From contig NZ_WLYS01000003.1 of NCBI RefSeq assembly GCF_011316935.1, forward strand, positions 558,001-622,000: a DNA stretch of 64,000 nt, read 5' to 3'. The stretch comes from Sphingobacterium chungjuense (GTDB taxonomy: Bacteria > Bacteroidota > Bacteroidia > Sphingobacteriales > Sphingobacteriaceae). Position 1 is the stretch's first letter, and each line of letters starts with the position of its first letter. The notes below the pieces were generated by a model. It saw only the letters and a program-made list of their open reading frames with translations, searched no databases and was not told the origin of the DNA. The translations under genes were made by a program, and so were the position numbers. Below, piece after piece: positions 34,577 through 43,542 of the stretch.

Positions 34577-35719
34577 CGTAATATCTACCAGCTTTCCATC
34601 AGATAAAATCTGCAATCGTTCTTTAGCGCGCGGAGAAACTTCCAGCATGCGGCACGGTTCCAACTTGCTCAGATCGACACCATCCACACTAATAATCTGA
34701 TCACCAGGCTTCATCATTGATTTCAAATCATCTCGATAGATAAAGCCAATTACCATTTTCTGATCCCGAACGCCAGGCGTATAAGCTGGCAATTCTGTAG
34801 TCAAATCAACAATCTTGTCAGTGCTTTCAAAATAAAAATGCTTGTGTTTATAATCCAAAATCATATCGCCATACGCCAAGAACTTCGTTCCGATTTTACT
34901 ACTACCGTTCGATGTGGCGATGTTCATGTTTGTTAGATCGACTGCACCAATACCAATACGATTCGCGGTTACGGCATATTGATGACTATTCGCAGCCCCA
35001 TAAATGCCCGTTGACCCAATACCCTCCAACTCCATTACTCGACTAAAAAAACCTGCTTTCTGAGCTTTTTTCTCATACTCTTTCTTGTTCAACATCAGCT
35101 GATGATTATATCCAATATCTACTAATACCGGCAGATTTCTTTTTTTATCAGTACCCAATGAAAGCGAGATATAAGGTAATAGTTGTGAACCGACCAGCTT
35201 CATTTTTATGGGCGTTGTAGTAGGATTTACCTTAGCCAAATCGTCCGTAACTATCAGCTTTTGCCCCTTCCAATCAATTTTCACTATCAGATCACGAAAC
35301 AAATTACTTCCAATAAATCCAGCAATATCATAACAGCTGAATGGAAAGTTTTCGGAAAAATCGTGATCTAGTGCAGCATATTCGTAAAAATTCACACCGC
35401 ATAACGTAAGCGAATCAATAATTCCAAGTGCCATTTTACCCTTTTGATTTTGGCTATCGCTAATCTTTTGCGATTTAGGTTTGACTTTGGTTGATAAAAA
35501 TTCGCCTCGAATCATATTTGGAGCACCCGTATCAAAAAGAAAGCGATGGATAGCACCCTGAATTTCTGCCTGCACAATAATATGGCCATGAAAAACTTCA
35601 AAAGGCAATTCGAGATAAATATCCTTTTTCACCTTGCCCTTTAAGAAAAGGTGCGATTGCGCAAGAGAAGAAAATCCTGACAGCATCCATATCAAGATAA
35701 ACAAGCTGTATTTGTACAT
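34571..35719 (-). CDS. Secreted retropepsin-like aspartic protease with C-terminal PDZ domain
   Basis: This 382-residue protein has a signal peptide (MYKYSLFILIWMLSGFSSLAQ). It has two retropepsin-like halves: FLFDTGAPNMI with the expected Asp-Thr-Gly at 63-65, and VLVDIGYNHQLML, where the second site reads Asp201-Ile-Gly. FSCYDIAGFIGSNLFRDLIV between them is typical of the bacterial clan AA family. Residues about 300-375 look like PDZ (IYRDDLKSMMKPGDQIISVDGVDLSKL). It should act in the periplasm or at the surface. The Thr-to-Ile change in the second motif may weaken catalysis. The family has no well-defined substrate. Confidence 0.85.
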   Translation of the reverse strand: MYKYSLFILIWMLSGFSSLAQSHLFLKGKVKKDIYLELPFEVFHGHIIVQAEIQGAIHRFLFDTGAPNMIRGEFLSTKVKPKSQKISDSQNQKGKMALGIIDSLTLCGVNFYEYAALDHDFSENFPFSCYDIAGFIGSNLFRDLIVKIDWKGQKLIVTDDLAKVNPTTTPIKMKLVGSQLLPYISLSLGTDKKRNLPVLVDIGYNHQLMLNKKEYEKKAQKAGFFSRVMELEGIGSTGIYGAANSHQYAVTANRIGIGAVDLTNMNIATSNGSSKIGTKFLAYGDMILDYKHKHFYFESTDKIVDLTTELPAYTPGVRDQKMVIGFIYRDDLKSMMKPGDQIISVDGVDLSKLEPCRMLEVSPRAKERLQILSDGKLVDITL

Positions 35720-35835
35720 GGTTAAGAAATTGATTACCCTAATTTACCCAATTATTTACTGATAATAGCACAAACCTCAAAGATTCACCGATCCATAGCG
35801 ATTTTTTGTAGATTTACTACAAAACACATTCTTCC

Positions 35836-37497
35836 ATGATTCAAAAGTTTGCCGCGATACTACTTTTCAGCGTTCTGACCACACCATTTTATGCATCAGC
35901 GCAGCTGATGAAAGCCAAACAGCTATTCACCAAAGCCGATTCCCTACGCGGTGAACTGACTTCATACAGAACCTGCTATGATATCCAGTATTATCATCTT
36001 GACGTGACCGTCGATATTGAAAACAAGCATATTGCGGGAACCAATTTATTTCGTTTTGCCGCGCTGAATGATTTCGACACCTTGCAGTTCGATTTATTTG
36101 AGAATCTTTCGGTGGATAAAGTGGTTTACAAAGGCAAAGAACTAGATTTTGACCGCGAGTACAATGCTGTTTTCGTGGCCTTTCCAAATACGATTCCGAA
36201 AGGGAAACTCGATTCATTTGTGGTGCATTATTCGGGCAATCCTATTCAAGCTACGCGCGCGCCCTGGGATGGCGGGTTTGACTGGAAGCAAGATAGCAAC
36301 GGCAAACCTTGGGTAGCAACCGCTTGCCAAGGTTTGGGCGCTAGTGTGTGGTGGCCAAATAAAGATCATCAGTCGGACGAAGTGGATAGCATGCTCATCT
36401 CCGTCGCCGTACCTCAAGGAGTGATGAATGTCTCGAATGGTCGATTGGTGAAAACTGAAAAACTGAAGAATAAATACACAAAATATCATTGGAAAGTGCG
36501 TAATCCAATCAACAACTACAACGTAGCCTTGAATATTGGAGATTATGTGCACTTGAACGAGAATTATAACGGAGAGAAAGGACCGCTAACGGTGGATTAT
36601 TACATATTGCGGGAAGATGCTGACAAGATGAGTCATCTGCAAAAGAATGTGCGCGAAACCTTGGAATCTTTTGAGCATTGGTTTGGCCCCTACCCTTTTT
36701 ATGAAGATGGATACAAAATCGTACAAACAGCGCATTTGGGCATGGAGCATCAAAGTGCCATTGCATACGGCAATCGTTTTGGCAATGGCTATTTGGGTAG
36801 AGATAATTCGGGCACGGGTTGGGGATTAAAATGGGATTTCATCGTCGTGCATGAATCTGGACATGAATGGTTTGGTAACAATATCACTTCCAAAGATCTC
36901 GCAGACATGTGGATTCACGAAAGCTTCACCAATTATTCCGAAGCGTTGTTTATCGATTACTTTCATGGCAAAGAAGCCAGCGGAGCATATGTACATGGCA
37001 ACCGTAGAGGTATTTCAAACGATGCACCTATTCAAGGTCCGTACAATGTAAACAAAGAAGGCTCTGGCGATATGTATCCAAAAGGTGGCGTCATGCTTCA
37101 CATGATGCGGACGATTATCAATGACGATGCGAAATGGCGCGAAATTCTGCGTGGACTAAATAGTACATTCTACCATAAAACAGTCGACTACAATGACATT
37201 GTGCAGTACGTCAACAAAACGTCGGGCATCGATTTTTCAAAAACATTTGAGCAGTATGTACAACATGCTGGCATACCAACTTTGGAAGTCATCCGAATGC
37301 CTGAAGATCAGATCGCTTATCGTTGGATTGCCGAGGCAAAAGGTTTTGACATGCCTGTGGATATTCTAGTCGGTAAAGAAAAAAGAATCCGCTTAAAACC
37401 GACCGATAAATTTCAATTCATGAAGCTGGCGGATAGTAAGGATAAGCAGATTACGGCTGATATTTTCAACTATTATATAGGCACATCTATACAATAA
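35836..37497 (+). CDS. M1-family metallo-aminopeptidase, secreted
   Basis: This 553-residue zinc aminopeptidase has a signal peptide (AAILLFSVLTTPFYASAQ). The N-terminal beta-domain covers about 45-245. The substrate-recognition motif is HLGMEHQSAIAYGN (a His replaces the Asn of the classical GAMEN). The zinc site is HESGHEW (His339, Glu340, His343), with the third ligand Glu362 in WIHESFTNYSEA. At 553 residues it lacks the large C-terminal helical domain of PepN-type enzymes. It trims peptides in the periplasm. It lies between the divergent aspartic protease and mreB, with no obvious operon partner. Confidence 0.93.
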   Translation: MIQKFAAILLFSVLTTPFYASAQLMKAKQLFTKADSLRGELTSYRTCYDIQYYHLDVTVDIENKHIAGTNLFRFAALNDFDTLQFDLFENLSVDKVVYKGKELDFDREYNAVFVAFPNTIPKGKLDSFVVHYSGNPIQATRAPWDGGFDWKQDSNGKPWVATACQGLGASVWWPNKDHQSDEVDSMLISVAVPQGVMNVSNGRLVKTEKLKNKYTKYHWKVRNPINNYNVALNIGDYVHLNENYNGEKGPLTVDYYILREDADKMSHLQKNVRETLESFEHWFGPYPFYEDGYKIVQTAHLGMEHQSAIAYGNRFGNGYLGRDNSGTGWGLKWDFIVVHESGHEWFGNNITSKDLADMWIHESFTNYSEALFIDYFHGKEASGAYVHGNRRGISNDAPIQGPYNVNKEGSGDMYPKGGVMLHMMRTIINDDAKWREILRGLNSTFYHKTVDYNDIVQYVNKTSGIDFSKTFEQYVQHAGIPTLEVIRMPEDQIAYRWIAEAKGFDMPVDILVGKEKRIRLKPTDKFQFMKLADSKDKQITADIFNYYIGTSIQ

Positions 37498-37606
37498 ACC
37501 AACCATTTATTCGTTGACCTATCGCACTGATCAGACACGATCTTATATTCGAGAAAGTTCCTCATTTTTTATGAATGAGTATAGCCGAAGAAAAGATTTT
37601 TTTCAG

Positions 37607-37614
37607 TAGGTTTG
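37607..37614 (+). promoter_or_regulatory. Bacteroidota -7 promoter element (TAGGTTTG) for mreB
   Basis: Exact TAnnTTTG match, 33 bp before the mreB ATG. It is the probable promoter of the shape cluster. Confidence 0.5.
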
Positions 37615-37647
37615 CATTTAAAATAAAACTTAGAAAATTCGCGCTAG

Positions 37648-38670
37648 ATGGGTCTTTTTAATTGGTTTACGCAAGAAATTGCGATTGACTTGGGTACGGC
37701 GAATACCCTTATCATACATAACGACAAAGTAGTGGTGGACGAGCCTTCTATAGTCGCATTTGATCGCACCACCAACAAAGTGATCGCGATCGGTCGTCAT
37801 GCGATGCAGATGGAAGGTAAAACGCACGACAACATAAAAACAGTACGCCCGCTTCGGGATGGTGTTATTGCAGATTTTACAGCTGCAGAACATCTGATCC
37901 GCGGTATGGTGAAGTTGGTAAACAATGGCAAAAGCTGGTTTTTCCCTTCTTTGCGTATGGTGGTTTGTATTCCTTCGGGTATTACTGAAGTAGAGAAACG
38001 CGCGGTGCGTGACTCTGCGGAGATTGCTGGAGCAAAAGAAGTGTATCTTATCCACGAGCCGATGGCCGCTGCTGTTGGTATCGGTATCGATGTGGAAGAG
38101 CCTGTTGGTAATATGATTATTGATATCGGTGGTGGTACTACAGAGATTGCGGTCATTGCCTTATCAGGAATTGTCTGCGATCAATCTATTCGCGTAGCGG
38201 GAGATAACTTCGACTCGGATATCGTACAATACATTCGCCGCCAGCACAATATTATGATCGGTGAACGTACGGCAGAGAAGATCAAAATTGAGGTCGGCTC
38301 CGCATTGCCTGAGCTACAAGATGCTCCAGACGATTTCCCGGTACAAGGTCGCGATTTAATGACGGGTATTCCAAAGCAAATCACCGTTTCGTATACCGAG
38401 ATTGCGCACTGCTTGGACAAGTCTATTTCTAAAATTGAAGAAGCGATTCTTAAAGCTTTAGAGATCACACCTCCAGAGCTATCTGCGGACATTTATCAAA
38501 CAGGTATTTACTTGACTGGTGGTGGTGCTTTGTTGCGCGGTTTAGATAAACGTGTACAAGCGAAAACCAAACTTCCGGTTCACATTGCAGAAGATCCACT
38601 TCGTGCAGTAGTACGTGGTACAGGTATCGCGTTGAAAAACATCGGAAGATTCAAGTTTTTAATGCAGTAA
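37648..38670 (+). CDS. mreB: Rod shape-determining protein MreB
   Basis: This 340-residue actin homologue forms membrane-bound filaments that direct side-wall synthesis. It has EIAIDLGTANTLI (phosphate 1), MIIDIGGGTTEIAVIALSG (phosphate 2), CIPSGITEVEKRAVRDSAE and TGGGALLRGLDKRV (adenosine motif). The start MGLFNWFTQEIA gives the usual amphipathic membrane anchor. Length is normal. mreC, mreD, PBP2 and rodA follow on the same strand, but a hairpin lies in the 155-bp mreB-mreC gap. Confidence 0.97.
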   Translation: MGLFNWFTQEIAIDLGTANTLIIHNDKVVVDEPSIVAFDRTTNKVIAIGRHAMQMEGKTHDNIKTVRPLRDGVIADFTAAEHLIRGMVKLVNNGKSWFFPSLRMVVCIPSGITEVEKRAVRDSAEIAGAKEVYLIHEPMAAAVGIGIDVEEPVGNMIIDIGGGTTEIAVIALSGIVCDQSIRVAGDNFDSDIVQYIRRQHNIMIGERTAEKIKIEVGSALPELQDAPDDFPVQGRDLMTGIPKQITVSYTEIAHCLDKSISKIEEAILKALEITPPELSADIYQTGIYLTGGGALLRGLDKRVQAKTKLPVHIAEDPLRAVVRGTGIALKNIGRFKFLMQ

Positions 38671-38697
38671 TTCATCTCCAATAAGGAGTAGTAATAA

Positions 38698-38740
38698 GAC
38701 ACGTTTGCGGATGATGATTGCATGATTCCGTAAACGTGTC
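38698..38740 (+). terminator. Hairpin between mreB and mreC (possible attenuating terminator)
   Basis: Arms GACACGTTTGCGGA and TCCGTAAACGTGTC pair over 14 bp (one G-T), with a 15-base loop. A weak T stretch (aaataatttt) follows. It may cut most transcripts after mreB. Confidence 0.6.
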
Positions 38741-38825
38741 AAATAATTTTAGGGACAGGCTACACAGAGGCATTTCCGCTCGTTAGCCACCCATAGGAGC
38801 AAAAGCAGGAAATTAAAACAACAGG

Positions 38826-39659
38826 ATGAAAAACCTTTGGCTTTTCTTTATTCGTTATAACGCCTTTTTCTGGTTCTTGCTTTTTTTTACGGTGGCCGTC
38901 ATCCTTGCCATCCGAAATAATTCTTTCCAGCGCTCTTCTTTCGTCAGCTCTTCTAATGTCATAGTAGGTTCTTTCTATGATCGATTGAATTCATGGAAAA
39001 GCTATCTGGATCTTAGTAAAACTAATGAGGATCTCGCACGCGAGAATGCACTACTCAGACAAAGATTACAAAAATACATCCTGCGTGATACGGTAGATTC
39101 GATTCCGCTGGCTGATTCTATAGACGAAAGCCGGTATGAGTTTATCGTAGCCGAGGTGGTGAACAATAGCATACACCAGAAAAGCAATTACCTCACGTTG
39201 AGCAAAGGCACCAAGGCGGGTATTGAAAAAGGTATGGGCGTCATCACATCCAATGGTGTAGTTGGTATCGTGTTGCATGTTTCGCCTAACTTTTCGACCG
39301 TGCGGTCATTATTGCACCCAGATTCTCGCGTTTCGGTCACATTAGATAGTACAGAGGCTTTTGGATCTTTGGTTTGGGGAAATAATATTGATCCTAAATT
39401 GGCCATGCTGCGTGACATTCCGAATCATATCAAAGCAGAAAAAGGTCAGGTAATTCGTACCTCTGGATTCTCCTTGTTCCCAAAAGGCATTAAAGTGGGT
39501 GAGGTGGCAGAAACGGGTATTGCTTCTGGAGAAAGCTTTTTGGATATTCGGGTGAGGTTAAGCACCAACTTTTACAACTTACATCACGTATACGTAGTCA
39601 AAGATAATTTGGAGGAAGAAAAACAAATGCTAGAAGCAGAAAGGGAAGATAATGGCTAG
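38826..39659 (+). CDS. mreC: Rod shape-determining protein MreC
   Basis: This 277-residue bitopic protein links the MreB filament to the periplasmic wall enzymes. The N-terminal membrane helix (AFFWFLLFFTVAVILAI) is followed by a coiled coil (LDLSKTNEDLARENALLRQR) and the two beta-barrels of the MreC domain (GMGVITSNGVVGIVLHVSPN, STVRSLLHPDSRVSVTL, VIRTSGFSLFPKGIKVGEV). The stop overlaps the mreD start by 8 bp, indicating coupling. Confidence 0.95.
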   Translation: MKNLWLFFIRYNAFFWFLLFFTVAVILAIRNNSFQRSSFVSSSNVIVGSFYDRLNSWKSYLDLSKTNEDLARENALLRQRLQKYILRDTVDSIPLADSIDESRYEFIVAEVVNNSIHQKSNYLTLSKGTKAGIEKGMGVITSNGVVGIVLHVSPNFSTVRSLLHPDSRVSVTLDSTEAFGSLVWGNNIDPKLAMLRDIPNHIKAEKGQVIRTSGFSLFPKGIKVGEVAETGIASGESFLDIRVRLSTNFYNLHHVYVVKDNLEEEKQMLEAEREDNG

Positions 39660-40176
39660 GATCATGTTCTACAATATCATTCGTTTTATCGCTTTGATTA
39701 CCATGCAGGTCGTTTTGTTTAAGAACATCGGGTATTATAACCTGGCGACTTTCTTTCCTTACATTTTGATTATCCTTCTATTACCGCTAGGCACTTCGAA
39801 CTTCTTTGTATACGTGCTAGCCTTCGCTACAGGGTTAGCCATCGATGCGTTTTATGACTCGATGGGCATCCACACCGCAGCATGCATTGCATTAGCTTGG
39901 TTCAGAATTGTCTTTATACGCATCACCTTAGAAATGGATGTACGCCAATCTTCAGACAGCCCTTCATGGGGCGATTTAGGATCGAAATGGTATATCTCGT
40001 ATGTTTTCTTTGGCACATTGATTCATCATTTGACCTTATTTGTGATCGAGGTATTTTCTTTCCAAAATTTCTTGATGACCAGTTTGAGTATTTTACTAAG
40101 TAGTTTAAGTACCTTTGCCATCATCTTATTAATCAGTCTGCTGTTCTACAAACGGAAGTCTCGATTAGGTATATAA
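39652..40176 (+). CDS. mreD: Rod shape-determining protein MreD
   Basis: This 174-residue integral membrane protein has about five hydrophobic segments (FFPYILIILLLPLG, FFVYVLAFATGLAIDAFYD, HLTLFVIEVFSFQNF). It forms part of the elongasome with MreC and PBP2. The sequence is weakly conserved between phyla and is identified mostly by its position after mreC, its length and the GLAIDAFYDSMGIH motif. The 8-bp overlap with mreC supports the start. Confidence 0.9.
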   Translation: MARIMFYNIIRFIALITMQVVLFKNIGYYNLATFFPYILIILLLPLGTSNFFVYVLAFATGLAIDAFYDSMGIHTAACIALAWFRIVFIRITLEMDVRQSSDSPSWGDLGSKWYISYVFFGTLIHHLTLFVIEVFSFQNFLMTSLSILLSSLSTFAIILLISLLFYKRKSRLGI

Positions 40177-40197
40177 TTATAAACAGCCATCGCGTAT

Positions 40198-42141
40198 ATG
40201 AACAATAGCTTCTTTACACGCAAGTATATTATTCAGGGTATTTTCCTTACGACAGCCATTCTGATCGTGATTCGGCTATTTTATATCCAGATCATAGACG
40301 ATAGCTACATCCTATCCGCGAACAATAACGTTTTGCGCAAGGTCATTGTTTATCCGGCGCGTGGCGCTATCTTGGATCGCAATGGGGAAATATTGGTACA
40401 AAATGAACCAATCTATGATTTGCTAGTCACGCCACGTGAAGCCAAAGATATTGATACTTTATTGCTGTGTGAGTTGATCGGGATTGATAAAAAAGGTTAT
40501 ATACAGCGGATCGAAAAAGCGAAAGCGCATTCACCGTATCGCGCCTCACAGTTCGAGAAACAGTTGTCTTCGACGACCTATGCACGCTTGCAAGAGCACC
40601 TGTATAAGTTTCGCGGTTTTTATGTGCAAAATCGGACGGTACGCAGTTATCCCGACAGCATTGCCGCGCAATTTTTAGGCTATATTCAAGAAGTCAATCA
40701 ACGCGATATCGAGCGTTCGGAAGGATTCTACAGACCAGGCGATTACATTGGTGCCACTGGCGTAGAGCGGGCATATGAAGATTTGTTGCGAGGCAAGCGA
40801 GGCATTAGAAACCAAATGGTAGATGCGCTCAACCGCCCACAAGGCTCTTTCATGGATGGCAAATACGACACATTAGCCGTTACGGGTGATGGAATGGTTT
40901 CGTCTTTGGATAAAGATCTCCAAATCTTGGCCGAGCGACTGATGAAGAACAAATTGGGATCTGTCGTCGCGATTGAACCATCCACTGGCGAAATATTGAC
41001 CATGGTGAGTAGCCCTACCTACGATCCTAACCTGATGGTAGGCCGTGATTTGGGAAATAATTACATGGATTTGCTGAACAACGAAGACAAACCGATGTTC
41101 ATTCGCCCAATACAGGCTTCTTATCCTCCAGGATCAATTTTTAAAGTCGTGGCAGCATTGACGGCACAGCAAGCTGGCATGATCGACGCGCAAACTAGAT
41201 TTACGTGTAGTGGCGGTTATCGCTACGGTGGCGGACGAGGATTGATGCGCTGTACAGGCGTGCATGGCACGATCGACTTAGCACGATCTATTCAGGTTTC
41301 CTGTAATCCGTATTATGCCAATGTATTTGCGCGCATGATCGATTCTCGTGGCATGTCGGGTCCAAAAGCGTATGATTTATGGCGCGAGGCGCTGATGAAA
41401 TTTGGCTTGGGAAACACCTTAGGTATTGATTTGCCCGGTGAAAAACCTGGACTCGTACCTACATCAAACTATTACACCAAAATTTACGGTAGTGGAAAAT
41501 GGCGCTCTTCGTTCAATATTTCCCTGTCTATCGGACAAGGTGAATTGGGTATCACGCCTTTGCAAATGGCAAATATCACCGCGATTGTAGCTAATAGAGG
41601 ATTTTATTATCGTCCGCACCTGATCAAAGGGATTGGTGACAAACAGATTGTAAAACCAGAATTCACGGAGAAGATTTCGGCAGGTGTAGATGCCAAATAC
41701 TATGAACCTGTGATCGAAGGAATGAGTCGCGTGGTGAACCAGGGTGGTTCAGGACGCGCGGTGGCCATTCCCGGTATAGAGATGTGTGGAAAAACGGGAA
41801 CGGTACAAAATCCACATGGTGAAAACCATGCGGTATTCTTTGCATTCGCGCCACGCGAAAACCCAAAAATTGCAATCGCTGTATTCGTAGAAAATGCCGG
41901 GTATGGTGGTACTTGGGCAGCGCCAATCGCCAGTATGTTGGTCGAAAAGTATATTCGCGATACCATTTCGTTGCCTAAATACTTGCAAGACCGCATCTAC
42001 AACGGTGATTTACGACCAAAGCCGAAAAAACCTGTTGCACCAGCGAATACGGCATTGAACAAGCCTGCGGATAGCCAAAAGCAGAAGCCAGAGCAAGCGG
42101 CTTTAGTGGTACACCACAGTCAAAGACCGCGCAGATCGTAG
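40198..42141 (+). CDS. mrdA: Penicillin-binding protein 2 (elongation transpeptidase)
   Basis: This 647-residue class B PBP cross-links peptidoglycan during elongation. A single membrane helix near the N-terminus (IIQGIFLTTAILIVIRLFYI) is followed by the dimerisation domain with YPARGAILDRNGEIL and the pedestal GATGVERAYEDLLRGKRG. The transpeptidase domain has the SxxK nucleophile in SYPPGSIFKVV, SxN in QVSCNPYYA and KTG in CGKTGTVQNPHG. A Pro/Lys-rich tail (about 605-647) is probably disordered. It lies 21 bp after mreD and 43 bp before rodA. Confidence 0.96.
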   Translation: MNNSFFTRKYIIQGIFLTTAILIVIRLFYIQIIDDSYILSANNNVLRKVIVYPARGAILDRNGEILVQNEPIYDLLVTPREAKDIDTLLLCELIGIDKKGYIQRIEKAKAHSPYRASQFEKQLSSTTYARLQEHLYKFRGFYVQNRTVRSYPDSIAAQFLGYIQEVNQRDIERSEGFYRPGDYIGATGVERAYEDLLRGKRGIRNQMVDALNRPQGSFMDGKYDTLAVTGDGMVSSLDKDLQILAERLMKNKLGSVVAIEPSTGEILTMVSSPTYDPNLMVGRDLGNNYMDLLNNEDKPMFIRPIQASYPPGSIFKVVAALTAQQAGMIDAQTRFTCSGGYRYGGGRGLMRCTGVHGTIDLARSIQVSCNPYYANVFARMIDSRGMSGPKAYDLWREALMKFGLGNTLGIDLPGEKPGLVPTSNYYTKIYGSGKWRSSFNISLSIGQGELGITPLQMANITAIVANRGFYYRPHLIKGIGDKQIVKPEFTEKISAGVDAKYYEPVIEGMSRVVNQGGSGRAVAIPGIEMCGKTGTVQNPHGENHAVFFAFAPRENPKIAIAVFVENAGYGGTWAAPIASMLVEKYIRDTISLPKYLQDRIYNGDLRPKPKKPVAPANTALNKPADSQKQKPEQAALVVHHSQRPRRS

Positions 42142-42184
42142 TCATAGCATTATATAACACAAGAAACAGAGAGATCGTACACCT

Positions 42185-43459
42185 ATGAATAGTTTACAGA
42201 AGAAGAGCTTTTTTGGACAGATCGACTGGTGGACGGTCTGCCTGTGGTTCATGCTTTGTATGATCGGTTGGTTCAACATCCATGCAGCCGTGTACGATCC
42301 AGATCAAGCCAGCTTATTCAACTTGAATACGAACTATGGCAAGCAATCGATCTTCATCGGTACAGCACTTATTATTGGATTTAGTATTCTAATTATCGAG
42401 GCCAACTTCTTTATCTCCTCTGCGCCGGTCGTTTACTTTATTGTCACGTTGCTGCTTATCGCTGTACTAGTCGTAGGGCGAAACGTCGGTGGTAATCAAG
42501 CTTGGATTCCTTTAGGAAGCTTCCGACTCCAACCTTCTGAATTTGGTAAGCTGGCGACATGCCTGCTCCTCGCCTTTTACCTCAGCAACCAGATCACCAA
42601 AAACCCTAATCTAAAAACATTGTTTTTTGGATCATTGATCGTTCTTTTCCCGGTAATGCTCGTGATGCTGCAACCCGATACCGGTTCGGCATTAGCTTTC
42701 TTTGCGTTGATATTTGTTTTTTATAGGGAAGGTTATGTCGGCACGCAAGTGCTGGTAATCGGCGGCTTAGCGATCGTGTTGTTTCTATTAGCCTTGCTAT
42801 TTAATCAGTGGATATTGATCGGTGTGCTGGCTGCGACAGCTGGACTTTTTATGTACTTGCTGCGTCGGAAGCGGAAGAACCTGATTAATATTGCGATACT
42901 ATTCTTGGCCTCTTCCACCTACATCTTGTGTGTGGATTTTGCCTACGACAATATCCTTCAAACGCACCAGAGAAATCGTATTGATATTATTCTAGGCAAG
43001 ATTGATGATCCGCGTGGACAAGGTTATAACCTCAACCAATCCATGATTGCGATTGGTTCTGGCCAATTGTTTGGTAAAGGTTATTTGCAGGGAACTCAGA
43101 CCAAATACAATTTCGTACCCGAGCAAAGCACCGATTTTATCTTCTGTACCGTGGGCGAAGAATGGGGTTTCGTCGGTTGTGTTGTACTGATTAGCGTGTA
43201 CATTGCTTTACTCATGCGACTGGTTCACATTGCCGAACGGCAGCGATCAGCCTTTGGCCGAATTTACGGTTACGGTGTAGTTTCCATTATCTTCTTCCAC
43301 TTCTTTATCAATATCGGGATGACGATTGGAATTGTACCCGTTATTGGTATTCCACTGCCTTTTATCAGCTATGGTGGATCTTCTTTATGGTCCTTCACCA
43401 TCCTGCTATTCATTCTCCTGAAATTCGATTCTTCCCGCAAAGGTTTATCGAATATTTAA
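42185..43459 (+). CDS. rodA: Rod shape-determining protein RodA (SEDS glycosyltransferase)
   Basis: This 424-residue polytopic SEDS protein polymerises lipid II with PBP2. It has ten or so membrane segments, including LLIAVLVVGRNVGGNQAWIP and PSEFGKLATCLLLAFYLSNQ. The family signatures are RIDIILGKIDDPRGQGYNLN, QSMIAIGSGQLFGKGYLQGT and EQSTDFIFCTVGEEWGF, with the conserved Asp of the SEDS active region in LQPDTGSALAF. GIPLPFISYGGSSLW is near the end. It is the last gene of the shape cluster. Confidence 0.96.
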   Translation: MNSLQKKSFFGQIDWWTVCLWFMLCMIGWFNIHAAVYDPDQASLFNLNTNYGKQSIFIGTALIIGFSILIIEANFFISSAPVVYFIVTLLLIAVLVVGRNVGGNQAWIPLGSFRLQPSEFGKLATCLLLAFYLSNQITKNPNLKTLFFGSLIVLFPVMLVMLQPDTGSALAFFALIFVFYREGYVGTQVLVIGGLAIVLFLLALLFNQWILIGVLAATAGLFMYLLRRKRKNLINIAILFLASSTYILCVDFAYDNILQTHQRNRIDIILGKIDDPRGQGYNLNQSMIAIGSGQLFGKGYLQGTQTKYNFVPEQSTDFIFCTVGEEWGFVGCVVLISVYIALLMRLVHIAERQRSAFGRIYGYGVVSIIFFHFFINIGMTIGIVPVIGIPLPFISYGGSSLWSFTILLFILLKFDSSRKGLSNI

Positions 43460-43542
43460 GCTATTTCATACAGAATTATGATCTGCCCAATATCGGAGAT
43501 AGCGAAATGCTATAGATTAGAATTTGAGGGAGAAAAGAAAGA

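Noticed and set aside
35836..37497. GMEH instead of GAMEN in the M1 peptidase as a lost function
   Set aside because: The zinc site is complete, and from memory GMEH is a common variant among Bacteroidota M1 peptidases.
37630..38055. 141-codon minus-strand ORF opposite mreB
   Set aside because: It is fully covered by the conserved MreB frame and has no start context or recognisable domain.
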